Assembly: GCF_026788005.1 (NCBI RefSeq) | Contig: NZ_JABEPE010000001.1 | Coordinates: 372,001 to 436,000, forward strand | Length of the DNA stretch: 64,000 bases | Source of the DNA: Alteromonas sp. a30 | GTDB lineage: Bacteria > Pseudomonadota > Gammaproteobacteria > Enterobacterales > Alteromonadaceae | Reading direction: 5' to 3' | Part shown: piece by piece, positions 39,701 through 47,204 of the stretch | Layout of the letters: each line of letters begins with the position of its first letter | How positions within the stretch are numbered: the stretch's first letter is position 1 | Notes under the pieces: model-generated | Database searches by the model: none | What the model saw: only the letters and a program-made list of their open reading frames with translations | What the model was told of the DNA's origin: nothing | Position numbers and translations under genes: made by a program

Positions 39701-40713
39701 ACGACATGGAAGACTTTGCGTCCATTAATAACTGGCCTATCAATATCATGGAAGGCGGTGATCAGGCAGCGGATACGCGTCGATTCGACACAGAAAACAC
39801 AGGTTTCTTCGCTCAATTAAATGCTGGCGTTGCATTCGGTGAGCAAACCATGTTCATCCGTAACAACGATTTCAGTTCTGATGTCGCAATTGAATCTCAC
39901 CCAATTGAAGTCGGCTTTGGCGGTAACTTTGAGGTGAACTTCTGGCACTTCTACTGGTTAGAAGATAACTTCGACGGTGGTGTTGTTGAAATCAGCATTA
40001 ACGGCGGTGATTGGGTTGATGTAACCAGCGTTGGAGGCGAATTCGACGTTGGTTACAGCAGCACGTTACAAGATGAATTAGCGGGACGTGAAACCTTTAC
40101 GGGTATAAATGGAGATTTAAATTCAACAGCGGGTAATACAGAAACTATCAGCTTTGGCGACTCACTGGACGGTCAAACGGTTCGCTTCCGTTTCCGTGTT
40201 GTTTCTGACGTTACTGTCTCTTCCGGTTTCGGTTGGTACATTGACAACGTTACCTTCTCTAACATTTCGTCACCTGTTTTCACTGATTTAGTGCCTGGCG
40301 ATACTTTCGCCTGTGACAACTCAGCGCCTAAGCTAACCTTGTCTGATACAGCGCTAACGGTTAACGAAGGAGCAAGTGGTACAGTCTCGGTTTCACTAAC
40401 AGATAGAAACCCTGACGATACGCACACGTATGCGTGGACGCAGGTTGATGGTCCAGAAGCAACACTTTCTGGCGCAGACACGGCTGAACTAAGCTTTACT
40501 GCTGGAGAAGTCGCATCAACTTCAACCATGACATTCCAAGTTGCCGTTAACGATGGCACGGATACCGTAGCATCTTCTGTCACTGTGACAGTAAATGATG
40601 TGCCTGACGCGCCTGTTGAGCCGCCAAGCTCAAGCAGTAGCGGTGGTTCTGCACCTTGGTATAGTGTTTTATTGTTACCATTGCTTGCACTTCGCAGACG
40701 TAGCAAGAAGTAA
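36703..40713 (+). CDS. M36 family (fungalysin-like) metallopeptidase with PA domain and GlyGly-CTERM
   Basis: This 1336-residue secreted zinc protease has a signal peptide (residues 1-24, ending ANA), a long pro-region (about 60-260, FTP-like), and the M36 catalytic domain with HEWGH at 650-654 (His650, Glu651, His654) and third ligand Glu677 in GEGWSDF. A protease-associated domain is inserted before the active site (about 515-620). CARDB- and jelly-roll-like beta domains follow (about 880-1200), then an Ig/REJ-like domain (about 1205-1300). The last 28 residues are a GlyGly-CTERM signal: Ser-rich linker, GG, a hydrophobic helix and RRRSKK, the target of rhombosortase. It is thus exported, cut and perhaps lipid-anchored at the surface. 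The start has AAGGA; a perfect hairpin and a terminator follow. It digests external protein by family inference. Confidence 0.92.
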   Translation: MRTYRPTLLATLVSAALSATTANAAIDANNQLVAPSNFDKASVSKRVFSGDVLAQKKLAERATTTGMRSHFDANLGKATFVWGGQSFSKPDLSIVAPEHRTEYAANFYLNQLTGFSAEATNVGNKAKLAYTHDLKRGAIVAKYRQQVHGIEVFNKEYNVMMDREYNLVAGSGYFANKAPESKALSMLANFGSAETALQTAIADLSSKQSQVHLTQTEKKGGYQLFEATTTSGPLVIGQPRTKKVFYDVNGDLVSAYYVEVSLGSADDVTSIDHSYVIDANSGKILFRNNLVAQEGEFTYRVYADPDGFPWEGPHGDVIPAAVPDQDTSVILDAPLVTVRNFNKISTNDPWLTDDATITSGNNAFAYADVISPQGFTDGDYTAEITSDKTFDYQLSGDLRASNLTNGKAGVVNLFLLNNFLHDWWYDHGFDEAAGNAQLLNYGRGGVDGDPLEVQAQDFSGLNNANMATPADGGSPRMQQYLYNSKDAKNGEDQGLTITSHPELGLLQSLQLSSFGPVQYDSVGGEIVRLTDANIPGDITEFDGCEAATNPEALTGKIAIIDRGSCAFTDKVLNAQEAGAIAAIIVNNNDDGTPAPMGGEDVRVTIPNVGLNFQDGHAIYDLLADGDTVTAEMFSNFPLKDSSFDNGIVAHEWGHYIQNRLVGNANGLINFQGRAMGEGWSDFHSMMFLVKSADRDIEGNSEFQVPYATGTYVEDFYRGIRRVPYTPNMEINPLNFRHIESGAGTDVGLPGTNVASPHAAGEVWATVLWDVYVNLLNTHEFDVAQTRMADYLVAGYKLTPISPTYTEARDALLAAMYANDPADYELALQAFARRGMGLGAVSPDRSSTTNEGVIESFNTELASFSAEEININAAFDGVEVGFCSNDNIFDKGETAEVTVKIRNAGSQALEGLPARLKVTSGHDVTIENDGLITFGNLDLFEELSSTPLKVTLNEADMADAVTFEVEFLEAEGIELPAPAQITTLVNMDFTPRATVNNASTDDMEDFASINNWPINIMEGGDQAADTRRFDTENTGFFAQLNAGVAFGEQTMFIRNNDFSSDVAIESHPIEVGFGGNFEVNFWHFYWLEDNFDGGVVEISINGGDWVDVTSVGGEFDVGYSSTLQDELAGRETFTGINGDLNSTAGNTETISFGDSLDGQTVRFRFRVVSDVTVSSGFGWYIDNVTFSNISSPVFTDLVPGDTFACDNSAPKLTLSDTALTVNEGASGTVSVSLTDRNPDDTHTYAWTQVDGPEATLSGADTAELSFTAGEVASTSTMTFQVAVNDGTDTVASSVTVTVNDVPDAPVEPPSSSSSGGSAPWYSVLLLPLLALRRRSKK

Positions 40714-40733
40714 CACCCAAAACATCGATTTAC

Positions 40734-40794
40734 TCGCTAATACTTAGCGAACTTAAACTAAAACAGAGAGCGCGTTTTACGCGCTCTTTTTTTA
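40734..40794 (+). terminator. Double hairpin and terminator after the M36 gene
   Basis: A perfect 7-base-pair hairpin with a 3-base loop (TCGCTAA TAC TTAGCGA, 40734-40750) precedes a classical terminator, AGAGCGCG / CGCGCTCT with a five-base loop and a T-run (40767-40794). Confidence 0.9.
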
Positions 40795-40883
40795 TGCCTT
40801 CAGGTATTGCATCATATTGTTCATTAGGTCAATACTGACGCCTCTCAAACGCCAGAACTCATTACCACAAGTAGGAAGATTCA

Positions 40884-41486
40884 ATGCAACAAAGCCACTT
40901 ATTTGCCCACCTTGCCAGAATGAAACTCATTAATCGTTGGCCATTAATGCGCAATGTTTACCAAGAAAATGTTCAAGAGCACAGCCTACAAGTTGCCATG
41001 GTTGCACATGCATTGGCTCTCATTAAAAATCACTATTTTCAGGGAACCCTAGACGCTAATAAAATTGCGACAGTGGCCATGTTCCACGATGTGTCGGAAG
41101 TGCTTACGGGCGACCTCCCAAATCCAGTAAAATATTTCAATGAGGCAATCAAAGAAGAATATAAGAAGATTGAAAAAATCGCCGAACAGAAGCTCATTGA
41201 AATGGCCCCAGAAGCATTACGAGAAGACTACGCAGAACTTATCCATCAAGATGCCTGCAACCAAGAAGAGCGCTTTATTATTAAAGCCGCCGATGTCATC
41301 TGCGCTTATTTAAAAACCTTGGAAGAACTCTCTGCCGGCAATAAAGAATTTGGCCTAGCGAAAAAACGTCTGGATGATCAACTCAAAGAATATCATTCTG
41401 ATGAAGTTGCTTTGTTTTTAGAGTTATTCGTCCCTAGCTTTGATCTTAGCTTGGATGAAATCACGCTACGAGAATACTCAATTTAA
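40884..41486 (+). CDS. yfbR: 5'-deoxynucleotidase YfbR (HD domain)
   Basis: YfbR removes phosphate from deoxyribonucleoside 5'-monophosphates. The 200-residue HD-domain protein starts with [21 protein letters not shown] trimmed to the family's N-terminal pattern and shows [14 protein letters not shown] (first His), [20 protein letters not shown] (the HD pair) and the later Asp in [13 protein letters not shown]. This is the YfbR pattern, including the NPVKY segment. GGAAG precedes the ATG. The gene is followed 25 bases later by dgt, another deoxynucleotide hydrolase, probably in one operon that controls the deoxynucleotide pool. Confidence 0.93.
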   Translation: MQQSHLFAHLARMKLINRWPLMRNVYQENVQEHSLQVAMVAHALALIKNHYFQGTLDANKIATVAMFHDVSEVLTGDLPNPVKYFNEAIKEEYKKIEKIAEQKLIEMAPEALREDYAELIHQDACNQEERFIIKAADVICAYLKTLEELSAGNKEFGLAKKRLDDQLKEYHSDEVALFLELFVPSFDLSLDEITLREYSI

Positions 41487-41511
41487 ACTTATCTCTGAGG
41501 AAAATACGCTC

Positions 41512-42846
41512 ATGATGGCTGCACACTGGACCGAACGACGTGAAATCATTCATTCTCAAAGACAAGGCGATCACCGATCTATTTTCCAAAGAGACAAAGC
41601 GCGTATCTTGCACTCAGCGGCATTTCGGCGGCTACAAGCAAAAACCCAAGTTTTAGGCGTCGGTAACGGCGATTTCCACCGCACGCGCCTCACACACTCG
41701 CTTGAAGCCTCACAGATTGGTCAGGGTATCGCTATCCGTCTTGCCACTAAGCACCCTGACTATGCTCAACTCTTGGATCTTGATCCCACCCTCATAGAAG
41801 GGTTATGTCTTGCTCACGACATCGGCCACCCGCCCTTTGGTCATGGCGGCGAAATCGCGTTGAATTATATGATGCGTGATCACGGAGGTTTTGAAGGCAA
41901 TGGTCAAACCTTTAGAATCATAACCAAACTTGAGCCTTACACACCAAACCATGGCATGAACTTAAGCCGACGTTCGCTACTTGGATTAGTCAAATACCCC
42001 AACTTTTTGAATAACGCCAACCGTACATCAAAACCCAAAACCGTTGCAGACCCGAAACAACTCAAAGCTCAAGACTGGCTGCCACCAAAAGGATTGTTTA
42101 GTGATGATGAAGACGCGTTTAATTGGCTAATTGCCCCATTATGTCAGCAAGATAAAGACACCTTTATCGAAATGAGACCTGCCATATCGGACGACCAACA
42201 TCGTAAAACTCAACATAAATCATTTGATTGCTCCATCATGGAATTAGCCGACGACATTGCGTATGCGGTTCACGATTTAGAAGATGCCATTGTCATGGGA
42301 ATTATTCACCCACATCAATTTGCACAAGAATTAGTGGTCCCCATTAAAGCTTTGCAAGCGGAATGGATAAGCAAAGAAATAGATGGGCTTGGAAGCAAAT
42401 TATTCGATAGCGAACATTATGAACGCAAAGACGCCATTGGCGCTTTAGTGAACCATTTCATTTCTGCTATCGATATTGTCGACAAGGCTCCCGAATTTAA
42501 AGAAAACCTCCTTCGATATAATGCAGTTATGCCCGCGCAACAAGAAGCCGCTCTCAAAGTATTTAAGGAGTTTGTTTATCAGGGGGTTATCCAAAAGCCG
42601 GAAATGCAACAGTTAGAATACAAAGGTCAGCAAATTATTATCGACCTATTTACCGCATTCAGTTCTGACCCTCAACGGCTCTTACCATTAAACACCCGCA
42701 AGCGCTGGCTCGAAGCCCAACAACACAACAAAGAAGCGCGTGTTATTTCAGATTACATAGCAGGCATGACCGATGGCTTCGCTTTTCGAATGCACGCCAA
42801 CCTATTTTTACCACAAAATCAGGGGCTAACCTTCTCCGGCTTTTGA
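41512..42846 (+). CDS. dgt: dGTP triphosphohydrolase-like protein (HD superfamily)
   Basis: The protein hydrolyses dNTPs to deoxynucleoside and triphosphate by family membership. Visible motifs are the nucleotide-binding/entry segment DKARILHSAAFRRLQAKTQV, THSLEASQIGQG, the HD motif LCLAHDIGHPPFGHGGE, and DDIAYAVHDLEDA with the last metal-ligand Asp. The length of 444 residues is that of the shorter dGTPase-like class, not E. coli Dgt (505), so specificity for dGTP is not certain. I chose ATG 41512 (a second ATG follows directly); a GAGG lies 11 bases upstream and the longer frame to 41440 overlaps yfbR. Some members protect against phages by depleting dNTPs, but nothing here points to defence. 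Confidence 0.9.
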   Translation: MMAAHWTERREIIHSQRQGDHRSIFQRDKARILHSAAFRRLQAKTQVLGVGNGDFHRTRLTHSLEASQIGQGIAIRLATKHPDYAQLLDLDPTLIEGLCLAHDIGHPPFGHGGEIALNYMMRDHGGFEGNGQTFRIITKLEPYTPNHGMNLSRRSLLGLVKYPNFLNNANRTSKPKTVADPKQLKAQDWLPPKGLFSDDEDAFNWLIAPLCQQDKDTFIEMRPAISDDQHRKTQHKSFDCSIMELADDIAYAVHDLEDAIVMGIIHPHQFAQELVVPIKALQAEWISKEIDGLGSKLFDSEHYERKDAIGALVNHFISAIDIVDKAPEFKENLLRYNAVMPAQQEAALKVFKEFVYQGVIQKPEMQQLEYKGQQIIIDLFTAFSSDPQRLLPLNTRKRWLEAQQHNKEARVISDYIAGMTDGFAFRMHANLFLPQNQGLTFSGF

Positions 42847-42910
42847 GGACAATTGGCAGGAAGCGCAATTTCGCCCTATGATAAAAATGTTGACGCAGCC
42901 AATATCATGG

Positions 42911-42942
42911 TTAGGGCGTGTTGATCGAGCAACACACCCTAG
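42911..42942. repeat. Intergenic hairpin repeat, copy 1
   Basis: TAGGGCGTGTTG (42912-42923) and CAACACACCCTA (42930-42941) form a 12-base stem with one mismatch and a six-base loop, 65 bases after the dgt stop. The 16 bases at 42912-42927 recur exactly, inverted, at 51241-51256, also directly after a gene. This suggests a REP-like dispersed element. Confidence 0.5.
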
Positions 42943-43009
42943 AGATAGCTAAAGTTTTACTGGCATCAACAGATTAATATAACGAATAACTCCTTGAAAC
43001 AGGTACACA

Positions 43010-43528
43010 ATGAGCCAAGATTCCATCATAAATGCCACACCAAACGAGCATGAAGACGACCTTTCACTAGAAGGTGAGCCCGAATTGGAATTTGAAGATG
43101 AAGAATTTCATGAACAGGAAAGTGCTTCTATCCTTCAGGTAGATTCTGTCATTGATTCAAATGGTCATATGGACATGGCGCACCATTCAGGTCATTCTCC
43201 AGTTGAAACCGCTAATCAACAATTTGCAACGGGTGTGCATCAAATAAAAGCGATGGGCAACCATTACTTAGGGGCAAAATGGTTTCGTAAAGCGGGCATG
43301 CAAGGCCATGCAAAAGCGCAATTTTATCTTGGCTTGATGTTCATTAAAGGAGAAGGTGTGCCCAAAAGCTTATTTCATGCCTATTGCTGGCTAAGCTTAG
43401 CGTGTTGTCAAAACTTTGAAGAAGCCAAAACAGCACGCAAAAACCTTGAACCCTATCTAACAGCCAAAGAAATGAACTCAGCATTACGCCTAGCCGCAGA
43501 TAGAATTGAACAAATCTTCGAACACTAA
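43010..43528 (+). CDS. Sel1-like repeat protein
   Basis: The 172-residue protein starts with an acidic, disordered region (residues about 10-50, rich in Glu and Asp) followed by a His-rich stretch (MDMAHHSGHS). From about 73 it has two Sel1-like (TPR-related) repeats: the first around GAKWFRKAGMQGHAKAQFYL and the second around GVPKSLFHAYCWLSLACCQN. There is no signal peptide or membrane segment. Such repeats bind proteins; the partner is unknown. It stands alone between dgt and msrP. Confidence 0.8.
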   Translation: MSQDSIINATPNEHEDDLSLEGEPELEFEDEEFHEQESASILQVDSVIDSNGHMDMAHHSGHSPVETANQQFATGVHQIKAMGNHYLGAKWFRKAGMQGHAKAQFYLGLMFIKGEGVPKSLFHAYCWLSLACCQNFEEAKTARKNLEPYLTAKEMNSALRLAADRIEQIFEH

Positions 43529-43692
43529 GGTTTTTCTCCCATCGCGAGGTTTTTTTCGTTATTTCGTAATTTTTATTAGTGTTCCTCTTTCTTCCTTTAC
43601 ATGTCCAGTTCAGTGTGACTTCTGAGGCTATTGCCACGAAAGCCACGAAAACCGTTTTGTAATGAACGCTCATAGATGTAGGTAGAGCCAAT

Positions 43693-44703
43693 ATGTTGAT
43701 AAAAAAGACGAAAAACAGTGACGAGACAGAGAACAACGTCACCGACGAATCCATTTTCAATGACCGTCGACGCATTATAAAAGGTTTAGGCTTTGCCGGG
43801 ATGGGTTCACTCCTAGCGAGTTCTCAACAAGCTCATGCCCTATCTTTGTTTGGCTCATCTGATGAAGACTCCCTTTTCAAAACTCGAGAGCTATCATTCA
43901 GTAAACCGGAAAAGTATCAAATAGAAGAACCCCTCACGCCTGAACTTAAAGCAACACGATATAACAATTTTTATGAATTTGGCTTGGGTAAAGACGACCC
44001 GTTTGAAAATAGCCAGTCTTTCTCCACCGATCCTTGGAAACTGGTCATAGATGGCGCAGTCGAAAACCCAATCACCCTTGATTACGACGACCTTTATTCC
44101 CTATTCGATATTGAAGAACGCATTTATCGCCTGCGTTGTGTCGAGGCTTGGTCAATGGTAATCCCTTGGGTTGGATTTTCACTCAACAAACTGATTGCAA
44201 AAGCAAAGCCATTAAGTAAAGCCAAGTACGTTTCATTTAGAACTGTCTTCAGCCCGAAGCAAATGCCGGGTCAAAAAAGCCGATATGTAGGTGGCGGGAT
44301 TGATTACCCCTACCGTGAAGGATTGCGCTTGGATGAAGCCATGCACCCGCTCAGTTTTATGGCAGTCGGTGTTTATGGCAAAACCCTTCCTCCACAAAAT
44401 GGCGCGCCGATACGTTTAGTTATGCCTTGGAAGTACGGCTTTAAAAGCATAAAATCCATCGTTCGGATTGAGCTAACAGAAGACGAACCTAAAACCACTT
44501 GGAGCATGCTTGCTCCCAATGAATATGGCTTTTACGCTAACGTCAACCCAAAGGTTTCTCATCCTCGATGGAGTCAAGCCAAAGAGCGTCGAATTACCTC
44601 TGGCGGCCTTCTCAACCGCAGTAGAATCGATACGCAAATGTTCAACGGTTATGACGAAGTCGCCTCGTTATATAGCGGAATGGACCTCAGTAAATACTAT
44701 TAA
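43693..44703 (+). CDS. msrP: Protein-methionine-sulfoxide reductase catalytic subunit MsrP
   Basis: MsrP is the periplasmic molybdopterin enzyme that repairs oxidised methionine in envelope proteins. The 336-residue precursor has a twin-arginine signal ([19 protein letters not shown], about residues 23-41, ending AHA), the Moco-binding region [18 protein letters not shown] with the Mo-ligand Cys149 (E. coli Cys146), and the C-terminal family segment [14 protein letters not shown]. Electrons come from quinones through MsrQ, encoded 18 bases downstream. It was annotated earlier as YedY. Confidence 0.95.
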   Translation: MLIKKTKNSDETENNVTDESIFNDRRRIIKGLGFAGMGSLLASSQQAHALSLFGSSDEDSLFKTRELSFSKPEKYQIEEPLTPELKATRYNNFYEFGLGKDDPFENSQSFSTDPWKLVIDGAVENPITLDYDDLYSLFDIEERIYRLRCVEAWSMVIPWVGFSLNKLIAKAKPLSKAKYVSFRTVFSPKQMPGQKSRYVGGGIDYPYREGLRLDEAMHPLSFMAVGVYGKTLPPQNGAPIRLVMPWKYGFKSIKSIVRIELTEDEPKTTWSMLAPNEYGFYANVNPKVSHPRWSQAKERRITSGGLLNRSRIDTQMFNGYDEVASLYSGMDLSKYY

Positions 44704-44721
44704 CCTTCATCAGTATCAGCT

Positions 44722-45336
44722 ATGTATCGAATTAAACCCGCTCACATAACGGGGATAAAAGTGATCACCCATGGCATTTGTCTTGGGTTTATTGCGCTAT
44801 TTTATTATTGGGGATTTACCGACCAACTGGAAGGCGACCCCGTTAAAATCCTCATTCATCAAATGGGGATTGCCGCGCTCAACATGCTGCTATTAACACT
44901 AGCCCTGTCACCAATAGCCAAGACCTTCCGACAAAGCGCCCTGATAAAACTCAGACGTTTATTCGGCCTATACAGTTTTGCTTTCGCTGCGCTGCATTTC
45001 ACCAACTATCTTGTTTTCGATTTACAGTTAGACTGGGCAAATTTGTTCGAGGACATCATCAAACGACCTTACATGACGGTTGGTTTTGTCAGTATTATCA
45101 TCCTGTTTGCATTAAGCATTACTTCTCCTGATAACGTTAAACGAAAAATGAAAAAGCATTGGCAAACATTGCACAATTTTGTTTATTTATCCGGCGCTTT
45201 AGGTGTTTTACACTATATTTGGTCAGTAAAGACCAGTGTTGGAAAACCACTTGTCTATTTGATTATTATCACTATATTATTAGTGCTCAGGAAGGATAAG
45301 GCAAAACACTGGATAAAAAAACAGTTTAAAGCTTGA
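44722..45336 (+). CDS. msrQ: Protein-methionine-sulfoxide reductase heme-binding subunit MsrQ
   Basis: The 204-residue protein is a six-helix b-type heme membrane protein of the ferric-reductase-like family (formerly YedZ). Heme-ligand His residues are present in the helices: AALHFTNYL, and the HNFVYLSGALGVLHYIWSVK stretch. The NVKRKMKKHWQTLHN loop is typical of YedZ. It passes electrons from the quinone pool or a flavin reductase to MsrP and is translated just after it. Confidence 0.93.
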   Translation: MYRIKPAHITGIKVITHGICLGFIALFYYWGFTDQLEGDPVKILIHQMGIAALNMLLLTLALSPIAKTFRQSALIKLRRLFGLYSFAFAALHFTNYLVFDLQLDWANLFEDIIKRPYMTVGFVSIIILFALSITSPDNVKRKMKKHWQTLHNFVYLSGALGVLHYIWSVKTSVGKPLVYLIIITILLVLRKDKAKHWIKKQFKA

Positions 45337-45353
45337 TCTGTACAAAATTTCGA

Positions 45354-45373
45354 TATACTGTTCACTTATACAG
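45354..45373 (+). promoter_or_regulatory. LexA (SOS) box and promoter of the sulA-like gene
   Basis: CTGTTCACTTATACAG (45358-45373) is a full LexA box (CTG-N10-CAG), extended by TA on each side as in E. coli sulA. It overlaps the -10 TATACT (45354-45359); TTGATC (45333-45338) is a possible -35 at 15 bases. The start codon is 19 bases past the box. Repression by LexA and induction by DNA damage are expected. Confidence 0.8.
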
Positions 45374-45391
45374 TATTTCGGAGATGTCATT

Positions 45392-45781
45392 ATGACTCAA
45401 TTAGCAACTCGTTACGTTTTCAACGCTCAGGCTAATATTGCTTCGCAAGTGCAACCCACACCTGAGCGCTTATCAATTCAAACTTATGCAAATGATGTCA
45501 ATAGCTTAGGCTTTTTATTACAAGCTCTTAGCCAAAGCAGACGTTGGGTATACTCGTTTTGTCATGACTTTAAAATACGCACATCAAACCAAAATATTAT
45601 GCAAGTGAAATACGCGCAAGATAGCCCTGTAGTTGTGTGGATAGAGAAGGTCATTTCTGCTCAACAGTGTTCGGCAATTCTGCTTGAACGTTGCCCCCAA
45701 ATAGATATAGATATGAAAAAAGTACGTGCGCTATGCGAGCTTGCTGGAATAACGCTTATTGTCATCGATCCTCGCCAATAG
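45392..45781 (+). CDS. sulA: Short SulA-like SOS cell-division inhibitor (inferred)
   Basis: The 129-residue protein is encoded directly behind a strong LexA box. The central segment, NSLGFLLQALSQSRRWVYSF, and the following LLERCPQIDIDMKKVRALCE to LIVIDPRQ resemble the RecA-like fold of SulA and ImuA, in which SulA binds FtsZ to stop division. It is much shorter than E. coli SulA (169). Assignment rests mainly on the operator and fold pattern; a damage-inducible protein of another type is possible. GGAG precedes the ATG. It is a single gene between msrQ and ychJ. Confidence 0.62.
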   Translation: MTQLATRYVFNAQANIASQVQPTPERLSIQTYANDVNSLGFLLQALSQSRRWVYSFCHDFKIRTSNQNIMQVKYAQDSPVVVWIEKVISAQQCSAILLERCPQIDIDMKKVRALCELAGITLIVIDPRQ

Positions 45782-45854
45782 TCTGTTAACAAGGTTAGAT
45801 TTACGCAAAAATCCCTTGTAAGCTATTGGGCAATTTAGTCAACGAGAAACGCTG

Positions 45855-46340
45855 ATGAACACTTGTCCTTGTGGCAGTAACAAAGATTTCGGCTCCTGTT
45901 GTCAACCTCTTATTAATAAAGAACAGCAGGCCCAAACTCCAGAGCAACTAATGCGCTCCCGATACAGCGCTTTTGCAACAGAACATTATCAATACATCCT
46001 AGATACTTACCTAGGCAAAGATAAACAAGACGCGAACAAAGAAGCTCTAGCCGAAGATTACGATGGTATTCAATGGCTAAAGCTGACTGTGGAGTCCACA
46101 GAAATGGATGCCGCAAATAGCAACCACGGTTTCGTTACGTTTTCTGCTTATTTTGGAATGAAAGGAAAGCTGTTTGTTTTACAAGAGCGTTCTGCATTTG
46201 AAAAAATGGATGGCAGTTGGTTTTACTTGGCGGACGTATCAGAGTCTTCCAACACACGTTTAAAGCTCTCACGAAACGATATTTGTTTTTGTGGTAGTGA
46301 GAAGAAATTCAAAAAGTGCTGTGAGCATAGGTTAAACTAA
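45855..46340 (+). CDS. ychJ: YchJ family protein with two SEC-C zinc motifs
   Basis: The 161-residue protein has a SEC-C motif at each end: CPCGSNKDFGSCCQPL at residues 4-19 and CFCGSEKKFKKCCEHR near the C-terminus. Between them is the YchJ middle domain with TPEQLMRSRYSAFAT and GFVTFSAYF. The layout matches YchJ (UPF0225). SEC-C motifs bind zinc and, in SecA, SecB. The exact role of YchJ is not established. Confidence 0.9.
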   Translation: MNTCPCGSNKDFGSCCQPLINKEQQAQTPEQLMRSRYSAFATEHYQYILDTYLGKDKQDANKEALAEDYDGIQWLKLTVESTEMDAANSNHGFVTFSAYFGMKGKLFVLQERSAFEKMDGSWFYLADVSESSNTRLKLSRNDICFCGSEKKFKKCCEHRLN

Positions 46341-46346
46341 GGTTCG

Positions 46347-46859
46347 TTATGCAGCGGGTTCAAAGCTTTGAGTTTGCTCGCCTTTTGCTTTGCCAATCAC
46401 ATCATAAATTAGTGTTGGGTCGACCTCTTTTTCATGAGATTTATTCTCTATCATCCGCTGCTGACAGAATACATCGCAATTTGCCACCACCTCTTCAGCA
46501 ATAAAAGCGGGATCATTTTGCAGGGCTAATGGTGGTGGATACATTTGTTGCAGTAAGCGTACATTTGCGAAATCAGCATTAGCCATAGCTTGTGTCACCT
46601 TAGCTTGTTGCTTCCAATGAATATCCTCTGCGGATAAGGGCGTTTCAGGATACGCATTTTCAATGAATGCAAGTTCCCGCTCTCGAGTGTCTTTAACGGC
46701 AACGGGCTGAGTGTCAGTTAAACGCAATTTATTGGTAATGTCTTGCTGCAACATAGCCAATAACAGAGCAAAATCTTGTTTGCCCTGTTGCGACAATGTT
46801 CTAGATAGCGCCCCTTTAAATTCGGACTCTATCAGTGCTTGAACTTGGTTATCAGACAT
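46347..46859 (-). CDS. Conserved hypothetical cytoplasmic protein
   Basis: The 170-residue protein has no signal peptide or membrane helix. Its N-terminal helical region (LSQQGKQDFALLLAMLQQDI) and the LLQQMYPPPLALQNDPAFI segment look conserved. I tentatively relate it to the VC2046/SO_2500 family, but I cannot confirm this by eye. It is convergent with ychJ (six-base gap) and stands alone. Function unknown. Confidence 0.65.
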   Translation of the reverse strand: MSDNQVQALIESEFKGALSRTLSQQGKQDFALLLAMLQQDITNKLRLTDTQPVAVKDTRERELAFIENAYPETPLSAEDIHWKQQAKVTQAMANADFANVRLLQQMYPPPLALQNDPAFIAEEVVANCDVFCQQRMIENKSHEKEVDPTLIYDVIGKAKGEQTQSFEPAA

Positions 46860-47204
46860 CCCGACCTCAACTAAAACTCAGTTTGTTATCGGCGTGAGAT
46901 CACTAATCTAAACCTTAAATTTTAATTCTTTCCCTACAATGGAACGCCTAACAATTAATTGTTGAATAAGGCAACGCTTAACATCAATTTCGTTTCTTTA
47001 TTCGGCCTAAAAGGGTAAGCTTGGATTCAGTAAACTAGGTATTTTTCAGTCATGTCTATCGCCTTGGGTATAAATTAGAAATTGTAGGTTAAAACCCCAA
47101 TGCGTAAAGCGCCTACCTAAATCAAATTTACGCTTGCGTTTATGTTATCTAAACCAGTAAATTTCATCTTTTAAATTAAACTTTGGAATATTTTCAGTAG
47201 CACC
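46860..47204. other. Intergenic region before the receiver-TPR gene
   Basis: The 345-base gap is the divergent control region of the hypothetical gene and the receiver-TPR gene. It is AT-rich with no perfect -10/-35 pair, no long repeat and no coding frame that I can support. Confidence 0.5.

Noticed and set aside
40173..40706. 177-codon minus-strand frame inside the M36 gene
   Set aside because: Ser/Val-rich antisense shadow of an Ig-like coding region.
41512..42846. dgt as part of an anti-phage dGTPase defence system
   Set aside because: No defence genes, integrase or mobile element nearby; the yfbR-dgt pairing fits housekeeping of deoxynucleotide pools.
43344..43775. 143-codon minus-strand frame across the Sel1 gene end and msrP start
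   Set aside because: It overlaps two well-supported plus-strand genes and has no motif or ribosome-binding site.
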